Shown here in pieces: positions 1 through 7,225 of a DNA stretch of 16,109 nucleotides. Position numbers and translations under genes: made by a program. The notes beneath the pieces are model-generated. The model was not told the DNA's origin and made no database searches. It worked only from the letters and a program-made list of their open reading frames with translations. The stretch comes from Bacteroidota bacterium (lineage in GTDB: Bacteria; Bacteroidota; Ignavibacteria; SZUA-365), in assembly GCA_018224345.1 (NCBI GenBank), contig JAGTUW010000123.1, positions 1 to 16,109 on the forward strand, in the 5' to 3' direction. Each line of letters begins with the position of its first letter. The stretch's first letter is position 1.

Positions 1-61
<61 letters not shown>

Positions 62-74
62 CACTCTGTTTAGG

Positions 75-101
75 AAAAAATCGGAGAACATCCGATTTTT
101 T
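75..101 (+). terminator. Intrinsic terminator after tRNA-Val, just before thrS
   Basis: A perfect 11-bp inverted repeat (75-85 with 91-101) surrounds the 5-base loop GAACA. The core is TCGGA/TCCGA, with an A6 tract on the 5' side and a T6 tract on the 3' side. This is a classic rho-independent terminator, and its symmetry would allow it to work in both directions. It ends only 22 bases before the thrS start codon, so thrS is either reached by readthrough or has a promoter not recognisable here. Confidence 0.85.
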
Positions 102-123
102 CATTAATGAACTTCGACACGAC

Positions 124-2046
124 ATGGCAGAAGACACAATTCAACTCACATTTCCCGACGGTGTCAGCCGTGCTTACCCAACAGGTACGACAGGGCTTGA
201 CGTTGCAGAGAGCATTTCTTCCGGGCTTGCACGTGAGGCTCTCGGTGTGCAGGTCGATGGGGACACGAGGGATTTACTGCGTGGGCTCACAGAAGATGCA
301 GAAGTGCGTATTCTGACCTGGAAGGATGAAGAGGGGAAAGAAGTGTACTGGCACAGCGCCAGTCACCTCATGGCGCACGCCGTCGAACTGCTCTATCCAG
401 GGGCAAAATTCGGCGTCGGTCCTGCCATCGAGGAGGGTTTCTACTATGACATTGACATCGATCGCGTTCTCACACCGGAAGATCTTGAGCGCATCGAAAA
501 GAAGATGCTGGAGCTCGCAAAGGAGAATAATACCTTTGAACGCAGAATCCTGAGCCGCGATGAAGCGTTTGAGTTCTGGAAAGCGAAAAACGATGAGTAC
601 AAGATCGAGATGATTTCGGATTTTCCGGAAGATGAAGTCATCACCTGTTATACCGAAGGGACATTCACGGATCTTTGTCGTGGCCCGCATGTGCCTTCCG
701 CTGGCAGAATTAAATATGTCAAATTGCTGAATGTTTCCGGATCATACTGGAGAGGCGATGCCTCCAACAAGCAGATGCAACGCATCTACGGTATTGCCTT
801 TCCGAAGAAAAAGGAACTCGAGGAGTATATCGAACGGTTGGAGGAAGCACGCAAGCGGGACCACAGGAAACTGGGTCGTGAACTCGAGCTGTTTGCCTTC
901 CATGATGTTGCACCCGGCGCCCCATTCTGGCTCCCACGCGGCATGATTGTTTTCCGTGAACTGCAGGCCCTTATACGTGATCTTCTCGATCATGCCGGCT
1001 ACGATGAAATTCTGACACCGATACTCGTGAAGAAGGAGCTCTGGGAGCAGTCCGGTCACTGGCACCATTATAAGGAAAACATGTTTCTCGTTGAGGACGG
1101 TGAGGATCAGATTTACAGTCTGAAACCGATGAACTGTCCTGAATCGACGTATGTATACCGGCAGAAAGTGCGGAGTTATCGTGATCTACCACTGCGGTAT
1201 TCGGAACTAGGTGTCAATCATCGAAACGAGCTTTCCGGAGCGCTCAACGGAATGTTCCGGGTGCGGCAGTTTCACATGGACGACGCACACCTGTATGTCC
1301 GTCCCGATCAGATCCTGGATGAGATCACGTCCTTGCTGCGTCTGGTCGATCGTTTCTACAAAATATTCGGCTTTGAACCGTTTTATAAACTCAGTACGCG
1401 TCCTGAAGACGCAATGGGTGATCCGGCACTCTGGGAGACCGCCGAGAAAGGTCTTCACGATGCGTTGGAACTCAACGGCATCGATTACAAGCTGAGTCCG
1501 GGTGACGGCGCTTTTTACGGTCCAAAAATTGATATCAGTGTCCGCGATGCGTTGGGCCGTTCCTGGCAACTGGCGACGATACAGCTTGATTTCCAGATGC
1601 CGGAGCGTTTCGAACTCGAATATATTGACGAGGACAACGAGCGACGGCGTCCCGTCATGATTCATCGTGCGATCATGGGTTCGATGGAGCGTTTCATCGG
1701 TGTACTCATTGAGCATTTCGCCGGCGCGTTTCCCACATGGCTTTCACCCATACAAGTCGCTGTACTTCCCATCAGCGACCAGTTCATGGAATACGCACGC
1801 TCGGTTTCCGATCAGCTTTCTGCGGACGGTGTGCGTGCGCATCTCGATGACAGAAACGAGAAAATCGGGTACAAGATACGTGACTGGGAAATGCACAAAG
1901 TTCCGTATATGCTCGTCGTCGGTGAGAAGGAAAGAGCTACCGCGAGTGTTTCCGTCCGTCGTCACAAGGAAGGTGATCTCGGAGTGAGCGGTATGATGGA
2001 GTTCGTTCAACAGATCGTCAAAGAAATAAAAGAAAAGTCACTGTAA
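124..2046 (+). CDS. thrS: Threonine--tRNA ligase (ThrRS)
   Basis: This class II synthetase charges tRNA-Thr in the cytoplasm and hydrolyses Ser-tRNA-Thr. The 640-residue protein has the full family layout. The TGS domain spans about 5-65. The editing domain has HSASH (H77, H81) and the C185/H189 pair in TDLCRGPH. The catalytic core has the zinc ligands C338 (MNCP), H389 (DDAH) and H514 (MIHRAIMGSMER, motif 3), with motif 2 around FRVRQF (378-383). The C-terminal anticodon-binding domain starts near 540. The zinc ligands lie 3-4 residues from those of E. coli ThrRS (C334, H385, H511). The ATG at 124 was chosen because the TGS domain begins straight after it, although no good Shine-Dalgarno precedes it. 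The open frame back to 25 runs into the tRNA and is not plausible. Synteny with infC-rpmI-rplT-pheST is the common bacterial arrangement. Confidence 0.97.
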   Translation: MAEDTIQLTFPDGVSRAYPTGTTGLDVAESISSGLAREALGVQVDGDTRDLLRGLTEDAEVRILTWKDEEGKEVYWHSASHLMAHAVELLYPGAKFGVGPAIEEGFYYDIDIDRVLTPEDLERIEKKMLELAKENNTFERRILSRDEAFEFWKAKNDEYKIEMISDFPEDEVITCYTEGTFTDLCRGPHVPSAGRIKYVKLLNVSGSYWRGDASNKQMQRIYGIAFPKKKELEEYIERLEEARKRDHRKLGRELELFAFHDVAPGAPFWLPRGMIVFRELQALIRDLLDHAGYDEILTPILVKKELWEQSGHWHHYKENMFLVEDGEDQIYSLKPMNCPESTYVYRQKVRSYRDLPLRYSELGVNHRNELSGALNGMFRVRQFHMDDAHLYVRPDQILDEITSLLRLVDRFYKIFGFEPFYKLSTRPEDAMGDPALWETAEKGLHDALELNGIDYKLSPGDGAFYGPKIDISVRDALGRSWQLATIQLDFQMPERFELEYIDEDNERRRPVMIHRAIMGSMERFIGVLIEHFAGAFPTWLSPIQVAVLPISDQFMEYARSVSDQLSADGVRAHLDDRNEKIGYKIRDWEMHKVPYMLVVGEKERATASVSVRRHKEGDLGVSGMMEFVQQIVKEIKEKSL

Positions 2047-2052
2047 CAGACC

Positions 2053-2057
2053 GGAGG
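2053..2057 (+). promoter_or_regulatory. Strong Shine-Dalgarno of infC, facing a non-AUG start
   Basis: GGAGG lies 7 bases after the thrS stop and is one of the best Shine-Dalgarno matches in the window. The annotated ATG of infC at 2084 is 26 bases downstream, too far for normal use. The only in-frame near-cognate start at good spacing is ACG at 2063 (5-base gap); a second ACG lies at 2069 (11-base gap). No ATG, GTG or TTG occurs between the motif and 2084. This suggests an atypical infC start, a known feature of infC in other bacteria. Confidence 0.5.
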
Positions 2058-2071
2058 CGGCAACGGCTACG

Positions 2072-2077
2072 TATAAT
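2072..2077 (+). promoter_or_regulatory. Possible -10 box (TATAAT) ahead of infC
   Basis: A perfect TATAAT hexamer lies so that transcription starting 7 bases downstream would begin at the A of the infC ATG (2084), giving a leaderless mRNA. There is no convincing -35 box 16-18 bases upstream and no TG extension, so this may be chance. It competes with the reading in which these bases are codons of an N-terminally longer IF3. Confidence 0.2.
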
Positions 2078-2083
2078 CGTCCA

Positions 2084-2653
2084 ATGCGGACACCCCAGCG
2101 CAGAACTCGCATCAACGAGGAAATCAATGCCAAGGAAATCCGACTCATCGGAGCTGACGGCGAACAGATTGGCATCGTCACTCCGCGGGAAGCGCGTGCC
2201 ATGGCAGAAGAACGAACGTTGGACCTCGTCGAGATTGCACCACAGGCCTCACCGCCTGTGTGCAAAATCATGGATTACGGGAAGTACAAATATGAGCAGC
2301 AGAAAAAAGAGAAGCTGCTCAAGAAAAAACAGCTTAACGTTGTCCTCAAAGAAGTGCGGTACCATCCGACAACGGATACACATGACTTTGATTTCAAACT
2401 GCGACACGCCAGACAATTCCTTCTCGATGGCAACAAAGTGAAAGCAGCTATTGTCTTTCGCGGTCGTCAGATGGCACATCAGAATATCGGCTTCGAACTG
2501 ATTCAAAAACTGAAGGCGGCACTTAGCGACATTGCTATTGTGGAAAAAGAACCCAATATGGAAGGTCGGCAGATGATTGCAATTTTCGCTCCGGACAAGA
2601 AGAAGATTGCAGCACTGTTGAAAGACAAGGAACAGCCGGCCGACGAAGAGTAG
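2084..2653 (+). CDS. infC: Translation initiation factor IF-3
   Basis: IF3 binds the 30S subunit, blocks early 50S joining and checks the initiator tRNA and start codon. From the ATG the protein has 189 residues. The N domain opens with RINEEINAKEIRLIG (9-23) and carries the family signature DLVEIAP..SPPVCKIMDYGKYKYE (47-71). A lysine-rich linker helix (about 72-83) leads to the C domain, with VRYHPTTDTHDFDFK (91-105) and FRGRQMAH (125-132). The start is uncertain: GGAGG at 2053-2057 fits an in-frame ACG at 2063, which would add seven residues (ATYNRP after the initiator). The ATG at 2084 is given as the conventional choice. In E. coli, infC uses AUU, and IF3 represses its own synthesis because it discriminates against non-canonical starts; the same loop could exist here. 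The gene lies between thrS and rpmI. Confidence 0.96.
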   Translation: MRTPQRRTRINEEINAKEIRLIGADGEQIGIVTPREARAMAEERTLDLVEIAPQASPPVCKIMDYGKYKYEQQKKEKLLKKKQLNVVLKEVRYHPTTDTHDFDFKLRHARQFLLDGNKVKAAIVFRGRQMAHQNIGFELIQKLKAALSDIAIVEKEPNMEGRQMIAIFAPDKKKIAALLKDKEQPADEE

Positions 2654-2679
2654 TACTGGTTTTTATGAAGATTATTTCT

Positions 2680-2696
2680 TACATTACCTGAATGTA
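2680..2696 (+). promoter_or_regulatory. Small hairpin in the infC-rpmI spacer
   Basis: TACATT (2680-2685) pairs perfectly with AATGTA (2691-2696) around the loop ACCTG. It is the only obvious structure in the 76-base infC-rpmI spacer. In E. coli and B. subtilis, bL20 represses this operon by binding leader RNA, so a structured element here would fit. However, the stem is short and AT-rich, and no resemblance to the L20 binding site of 23S rRNA was identified. There is no U tract typical of a terminator. Confidence 0.2.
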
Positions 2697-2729
2697 TCTT
2701 TCGACCGAAACGAAAAGGAGAATGAACAC

Positions 2730-2918
2730 ATGCCTAAGTCAAAGGGCAAATCCGGTGCAAAGAAGCGTTTCATGCTCACCGGTACGGGCAAAATCAAGCG
2801 TGCAAAAGCGTATCGCAGCCATATTCTGACGAAGAAATCCACGAAGCGCAAACGCAATCTGCGAAAGATGACACTGGTGGATTCGGCTGATGCCAAACGA
2901 ATCAAAAAGATCATTTAA
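2730..2918 (+). CDS. rpmI: 50S ribosomal protein bL35
   Basis: This small, very basic ribosomal protein of the large subunit has 62 residues, normal for the family. It begins MPKSKGKSGAKKRF and contains TGTGKIKRAKAYRSHILTKK, followed by KRKRNLRK, which matches the bL35 pattern of a K-T/S-x-x-GAKKRF start and an internal HIL.KK...KRNLR block. AAGGAG (2715-2720) lies 9 bases before the ATG, a good Shine-Dalgarno. The neighbours infC and rplT complete the canonical operon, and rplT starts 20 bases after the stop. Confidence 0.97.
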   Translation: MPKSKGKSGAKKRFMLTGTGKIKRAKAYRSHILTKKSTKRKRNLRKMTLVDSADAKRIKKII

Positions 2919-2938
2919 CATAGACAAACAGGTACAGC

Positions 2939-3286
2939 ATGCCCCGTTCCAGAAATAAGGTAGCCTCACACCGTCGCAGAAAGAAAACTCTCGATCGTGC
3001 GAAAGGTTTTTACGGCGCGAGCAGCAAAATCTACACAGTAGCCAAGCACCGTGTAGACAAATCCCTGCAATTTGCCTACCGCGACCGACGTACAAAAAAG
3101 CGCACGATGCGCCAGTTGTGGATTACACGCATCAATGCAGCAGCACGTATGCACGGCGTCTCGTATTCCCGTCTGATTGACGGCTTGAACAAAAGCAATA
3201 TCGACATCAACCGTAAGATGCTTGCCGACATCGCAGCTACAGACAGCAACGCGTTTGCTGAGATTGTAAAGCTCGCAAGCCGGTAA
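2939..3286 (+). CDS. rplT: 50S ribosomal protein bL20
   Basis: bL20 binds 23S rRNA early in 50S assembly and, in studied bacteria, also represses the infC-rpmI-rplT operon. The 115-residue protein has the family's basic N-terminal extension (MPRSRNKVASHRRRKK, then AKGFYGASSKIYTVAKHRVDKSLQFAYRDRR) and the globular domain (LWITRINAAARMHGVSYSRLIDGL, then IDINRKMLADIA). Its length is close to the usual 115-120. A short AGG (2930-2932) precedes the ATG. A strong intrinsic terminator follows the stop at 3307-3356, so this is probably the main 3' end of the translation cluster. Confidence 0.97.
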   Translation: MPRSRNKVASHRRRKKTLDRAKGFYGASSKIYTVAKHRVDKSLQFAYRDRRTKKRTMRQLWITRINAAARMHGVSYSRLIDGLNKSNIDINRKMLADIAATDSNAFAEIVKLASR

Positions 3287-3306
3287 CATCTTTCTCCTGA
3301 ATCATC

Positions 3307-3356
3307 AGCGGGCATTGCATAGAGAGCAGAACTCTCATGTCATGTCCGCTTTTTTT
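3307..3356 (+). terminator. Strong intrinsic terminator or attenuator between rplT and pheS
   Basis: AGCGGGCAT (3307-3315) pairs with ATGTCCGCT (3342-3350), including one G-U pair. Inside it GCAT (3317-3320) pairs with ATGT (3337-3340), and GAGAG (3322-3326) pairs with CTCTC (3332-3336) around the loop CAGAA. A run of seven T (3350-3356) follows. This long stem plus T tract is a textbook rho-independent terminator. It ends 25 bases before the pheS start codon, which leaves no room for a normal promoter after it, so it may act as an attenuator for pheST. No Phe-rich leader peptide and no T-box core sequence was seen. Confidence 0.85.
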
Positions 3357-3381
3357 CGATACACGTTGAGGAACCCGTCTC

Positions 3382-4395
3382 GTGAAAGAAAAAATCGATG
3401 CTTTGCACGCAGAAATGCATGAGGTTGCAAAAGAACTGACCAATGACGAGTTGCTGGAGCGTTTTCGTATCACCTATCTCTCGCGTAAAGGACGCATCGC
3501 ACAACTCTTCGAGGATCTCAAACACGTCCCTGCTGAACAGAAGCCGGCACTCGGAAAAGCGCTGAATGCCCTGCGCGGTGAGGCACAAGCCCTTCTGGAT
3601 GCCGCAACGGAGGCATCACGGCAAACGGACAGGACAGAGATACCCGCCGTAGATTTGACATTGCCGGGGCGCGGGTACGCACGTGGACACATGCATATCG
3701 TCTCTCAGACCATCGAGGAAATCTCCGGTATTTTTCGTCAGATGGGTTTCAGTATCGCTGACGGCCCGGAGGTCGAAACCGACTACTATAATTTCGAGGC
3801 GTTGAACTTTCCTGCCGATCATCCGGCGCGTGACATGCAGGACACCTTTTTCATCACTGAAAACGACTTGCTGCGCACGCATACGACTCCCGTACAGATC
3901 CGTCTGATGGAACGGTATCGTCCCCCGATCCGGGCAATCTTTCCCGGTAAGGTGTACAGGAACGAAGTTATCAGTGCCCGTAGTCACGTGCAGTTTCATC
4001 AGATCGACGGGTTGTTCGTTGACACGGACGTGACATTCGCGGACCTGAAAGGGACACTCGTCACATTTGCGAACATGTACTATGGAGAAGAATTACGGTA
4101 TCGCTTCCGGCCAAGTTTTTTTCCTTTTACCGAGCCATCTGCAGAAATGGACATCAGTTGCTACCTCTGCGAAGGACGTGGATGCAGAGTGTGCAAACAT
4201 ACTGGCTGGCTGGAGATACTCGGCTGCGGGATGGTGGATCCGAATGTGTATTCCTTCGTCGATATCGATCCCGAAGTGTACAGTGGCTACGCTTTCGGCA
4301 TCGGTATCGAACGTACTGCAATGTTGCGACACGGTATCGATGATATCCGTCTTCTCTTTGAAAACGATTTGCGCGTCAATCACCAATTCAATTGA
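3382..4395 (+). CDS. pheS: Phenylalanine--tRNA ligase alpha subunit
   Basis: This is the catalytic subunit of the (alpha-beta)2 PheRS, which charges tRNA-Phe. The 337-residue protein has an N-terminal coiled coil that binds tRNA (about 1-85), then the class II core. Visible blocks are GPEVETDYYNFEALNFPADHPARD (128-151), THTTP (166-170), motif 2 from YRNEVISARSHVQFHQ (192-207) and motif 3 YAFGIGIERTAMLRHGI (303-319). Four cysteines at C260, C263, C268 and C271 form a CxxC-x4-CxxC knuckle before KHTGWLEILGCGMVDP; this arrangement is familiar from Bacteroidota-type PheS and probably binds zinc. The start is GTG, supported by GAGGA at 3368-3372, 9 bases upstream. pheT begins 2 bases after the stop, so the two are translationally linked. 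Confidence 0.97.
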   Translation: MKEKIDALHAEMHEVAKELTNDELLERFRITYLSRKGRIAQLFEDLKHVPAEQKPALGKALNALRGEAQALLDAATEASRQTDRTEIPAVDLTLPGRGYARGHMHIVSQTIEEISGIFRQMGFSIADGPEVETDYYNFEALNFPADHPARDMQDTFFITENDLLRTHTTPVQIRLMERYRPPIRAIFPGKVYRNEVISARSHVQFHQIDGLFVDTDVTFADLKGTLVTFANMYYGEELRYRFRPSFFPFTEPSAEMDISCYLCEGRGCRVCKHTGWLEILGCGMVDPNVYSFVDIDPEVYSGYAFGIGIERTAMLRHGIDDIRLLFENDLRVNHQFN

Positions 4396-4397
4396 TC

Positions 4398-6779
4398 ATG
4401 CAGCTTTCACTCCGCTGGCTCCAGAATTATATCGAAATCCCTGAGACTCCTGGGGAACTTGAATCCCTCCTGACCGGGACAGGACTCGAGGTTGATTCCA
4501 TTACAGACAGACGTAATTCCTTTGATAATATCGTGGTGGGCGAGGTACGTACCTGCGAGAAGCATCCGAATGCGGACAGGCTTACGGTATGCACCGTCAA
4601 TGATGGCATGGCGCAGCATTCGGTCGTCTGTGGTGCTTCCAATGTGGCTACGGGACAGAAAGTCGTTTTTGCCCGTGTCGGTGCACATCTTGAACGGCTG
4701 GGCTTCACCATTGACCAACGCAAGATCCGCGGTGTCGAATCCGCCGGAATGATCTGCGCCTCCGACGAACTTGGTCTCGACGATGATCATTCCGGTATTA
4801 TGGTGCTCGGACACGACGCGGTCCCCGGTACACCTGTGTCCAGCTACCTGGGGACGGATGATGTTATTCTGGAAATCGGTATCACGCCCAACAGGGGGGA
4901 TGCTCTGTCGCACGTAGGCACTGCCCGGGATATCGCTGCGGTTTCCGGACGACCACTGCAAACGCCGGAGGTCGCCTTCCCGTCTGTGGCCGATGAAGAG
5001 ACCGTCGACATCGAGATTCAAAATCCTGCGCTTTGCCCGCGCTACTCGGCAGCCATCGTCCGCGACGTCCATGTGCAGACCTCGCCCGACTGGTTGCGAA
5101 ACGCGTTAACCGCAGTCGGGATTCGTCCGATAAACAACATTGTAGACGTCCTCAATTATGTGATGATGGAAATCGGTCAGCCGATGCACGCTTTCGATCT
5201 CGATCAGCTGCAGGGGGGGGGCATTGTCGTTCGTACCGCGGATACCGGAGAAATCATCACAACGCTCGATCATATCGAGCGCAGCATACCGGAGGATGCG
5301 TTGCTGATCTGCGATACGGAAGGACCCGTTGCCGTCGCCGGTGTCATGGGGGGAAGCGCCTCAGCAGTGACGGATACTACTGTATCAATTCTGCTTGAGA
5401 GCGCGTATTTCCAGGCTTCCTCAGTGCGTCGCACTTCAAGGCTCCTGCAGCTTTCCACGGATTCAAGTTACCGTTTCGAACGGGGGACGGATCCGCATTC
5501 AACCGTATGGGCCTTGCAACGCGCCGTTCAGCTTATCCTTGATACGGCGGGAGGCCGATTCTGCGGATACAGCGATGTCTGCCCGGAAGTGATACCGGTA
5601 CGCGAGTTGCGCTTGCGTCCGGCATTTGTCAACCGTATTCTCGGGATTGAAATCGATGCCGATGTCCAATACCGTATCCTCGCATCGCTCGGTATCGAGC
5701 TTGTGGAAAAGAGCGCTGACAACGTGCTCTGTCGCATGCCCACATTCCGCAGCGACCTCGAACGGGAAATAGATCTTGTCGAGGAGATTGCACGCATTCA
5801 CGGCTATGATAACATTCCGGTGCCGACACGGATAGAAATGAATGTCGGGAGGCGTTTCGACGATAAGGCCTTTACTTCACAGTTGCGCACGCTTTTTCTT
5901 GGTTTCGGCTTTGACGAGATCCTTTCTTCCAGTCTCGTATCGCGGGAACATGCAGGGACAGGAGGGGACAACAGGCATGCGGTGGTCGATGTCCTCAATC
6001 CCGTCAGTAAGGAGCGTCCGAGTCTCCGTACGAGTCTGCTCCCATCACTGCTCGAAGCCATAGACGTCAATATACGCAGCGGACATCCTTCATTACGTAT
6101 CATGGAGGCTGGCCACGTGTTTTATCGGGATGCGGAGAATGGCATAGACGAGCGGAATATGATTGCCCTTGCTGTGACAGGATTGGCACAACAGCGTGCG
6201 TGGTATGCCGACACCAGGGAAAGCGATTTCTTCGACATGAAGGGAGCCGTCGAGAACATCCTTTCAGCTCTCTATATTGACAATGATGCAATCTTTTACT
6301 ATGATAGAGCAAGTACTTTAAGTGACACTGTCCTTATGCTTGAAGTCAAAGGAAGATATGCCGGTCAGCTCATTACGGTTCCTCAAGCTACTCTTCAACG
6401 TTTTGATATCGTGCAACCTGTATTTTACGCGGAACTCGATGTCACAGTACTTGAGGAATCCTTGCCCGCGCGCCGGAAATATCGTCCTGTTCCCCGTCAT
6501 CCGAGTGTCACCCGTGATCTTGCGATTCTCGTGACAAATGACATCGCTGCCAGGGACATTGTTGATACTGTCATGAAAAGTAATGCGGCCTTTCTTCGCT
6601 CGGTACACATCGTCGATGTATTCCGGCACAGCGACCTCGGAGACGAGAAGAAAAGTGTCGCCTTTACGATGACATTTCAGGCGGACGACAGGACATTGAA
6701 AGATGAAGACATCAACGCCTCGGTGAATACAATCATTGCAATGCTTGCAAAAGAAGTGAACGCCGAATTGCGAGGATAA
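4398..6779 (+). CDS. pheT: Phenylalanine--tRNA ligase beta subunit
   Basis: This is the partner of PheS. It stabilises the enzyme, recognises tRNA-Phe and hydrolyses Tyr-tRNA-Phe. The 793 residues show the bacterial full-length layout. The start MQLSLRWLQNYIEI is typical. An EMAP/tRNA-binding domain lies at about 40-150 (HPNADRLTVCTV, then IRGVESAGMICASDELGL). The B3/B4 editing domain spans about 205-390 (INNIVDVLNYVMMEIGQPMHAFD, then AVAGVMGGSASAV and STDSSYRFERGTDP). The B5 domain spans about 400-475, followed by a catalytic-like core and a C-terminal anticodon-binding FDX-ACB domain (about 700-793, RPVPRHPSVTRDLAILV). The ATG at 4398 was preferred over the in-frame TTG at 4392 because PheT proteins start at this point. 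Nine G in a row (5213-5221) lie in the B3/B4 region but the frame is intact. Confidence 0.97.
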   Translation: MQLSLRWLQNYIEIPETPGELESLLTGTGLEVDSITDRRNSFDNIVVGEVRTCEKHPNADRLTVCTVNDGMAQHSVVCGASNVATGQKVVFARVGAHLERLGFTIDQRKIRGVESAGMICASDELGLDDDHSGIMVLGHDAVPGTPVSSYLGTDDVILEIGITPNRGDALSHVGTARDIAAVSGRPLQTPEVAFPSVADEETVDIEIQNPALCPRYSAAIVRDVHVQTSPDWLRNALTAVGIRPINNIVDVLNYVMMEIGQPMHAFDLDQLQGGGIVVRTADTGEIITTLDHIERSIPEDALLICDTEGPVAVAGVMGGSASAVTDTTVSILLESAYFQASSVRRTSRLLQLSTDSSYRFERGTDPHSTVWALQRAVQLILDTAGGRFCGYSDVCPEVIPVRELRLRPAFVNRILGIEIDADVQYRILASLGIELVEKSADNVLCRMPTFRSDLEREIDLVEEIARIHGYDNIPVPTRIEMNVGRRFDDKAFTSQLRTLFLGFGFDEILSSSLVSREHAGTGGDNRHAVVDVLNPVSKERPSLRTSLLPSLLEAIDVNIRSGHPSLRIMEAGHVFYRDAENGIDERNMIALAVTGLAQQRAWYADTRESDFFDMKGAVENILSALYIDNDAIFYYDRASTLSDTVLMLEVKGRYAGQLITVPQATLQRFDIVQPVFYAELDVTVLEESLPARRKYRPVPRHPSVTRDLAILVTNDIAARDIVDTVMKSNAAFLRSVHIVDVFRHSDLGDEKKSVAFTMTFQADDRTLKDEDINASVNTIIAMLAKEVNAELRG

Positions 6780-6809
6780 TGGTCTCGTTCAAACAGCCCG
6801 GATGCTGAT

Positions 6810-7169
6810 ATGACGCAAGAGGATTTGTCCAGACAAGGAACTGCGAACCGGCAGACAATTCAGACCCTTCTGCAGGGGCTCTGGGAGCGTACCCAGAAGG
6901 CCGTCGAGATCATCAGGCATCTGCGTAAGGAAAACAGAGGGTTGTTGCAGCGGATCGAAGAACTGGAAGCAGCGCGGCAGTCATTACAGGCGCAGCTTGC
7001 CGATAAGGATGAACAAATAACAAAACTGCAGGAGAAAACAGAGACGCTATCATCTCTTGATGTTGGCAATGAACTTTTATATCTTTCGCCAGACGAAAGA
7101 GAGGCCCTGGAACGTCAGGTTGATGATCTGTTAAGACGCATTAATTCGCATCTCGGGTCATCCAGGTAA
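6810..7169 (+). CDS. Small coiled-coil protein upstream of ZapA (possible ZapB-like partner)
   Basis: This 119-residue protein is not from a family I can name with certainty. Apart from a short polar N-terminus it is predicted to be one long coiled coil. Residues from about 14 to 86 are rich in E, K, Q, L and I with heptad spacing (for example VEIIRHLRKENRGLLQRIEELE). A break at SSLDVGNELLYLSPDE is followed by a short amphipathic C-terminal helix, REALERQVDDLLRRINSHL. There is no signal peptide or membrane segment, so it should be cytoplasmic. It lies 30 bases after pheT and 56 bases before zapA. E. coli ZapB is also a small all-coiled-coil protein that binds ZapA at the division ring and ends in a similar short amphipathic LQALLGRMEEV. 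A ZapB-like role is therefore a reasonable inference from shape and neighbourhood, not from demonstrated homology. Confidence 0.85.
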   Translation: MTQEDLSRQGTANRQTIQTLLQGLWERTQKAVEIIRHLRKENRGLLQRIEELEAARQSLQAQLADKDEQITKLQEKTETLSSLDVGNELLYLSPDEREALERQVDDLLRRINSHLGSSR

Positions 7170-7225
7170 CGTGATATAGATACATCGATTGTAGATTTTT
7201 TTTTCAGTAGACTTTAATACGCAGC

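Noticed and set aside
4407..5072. 221-codon minus-strand open frame over pheT
   Set aside because: It is antisense to conserved PheT domains and has no family features or start signal.
5213..5221. Frameshift in pheT at the G9 tract
   Set aside because: The reading frame continues through all downstream PheT domains to a normal C-terminus, so the gene is intact.
7181..7204. Terminator between the coiled-coil gene and zapA (TACA/TGTA followed by T9)
   Set aside because: The stem is only 4 AT-rich base pairs, too weak to call. The T9 tract alone is not enough.
7189..7218. zapA promoter TTGTAG - 18 bases - TTTAAT
   Set aside because: Both boxes are imperfect and transcription would begin at the zapA ATG itself. 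It is a likely chance match in AT-rich sequence.
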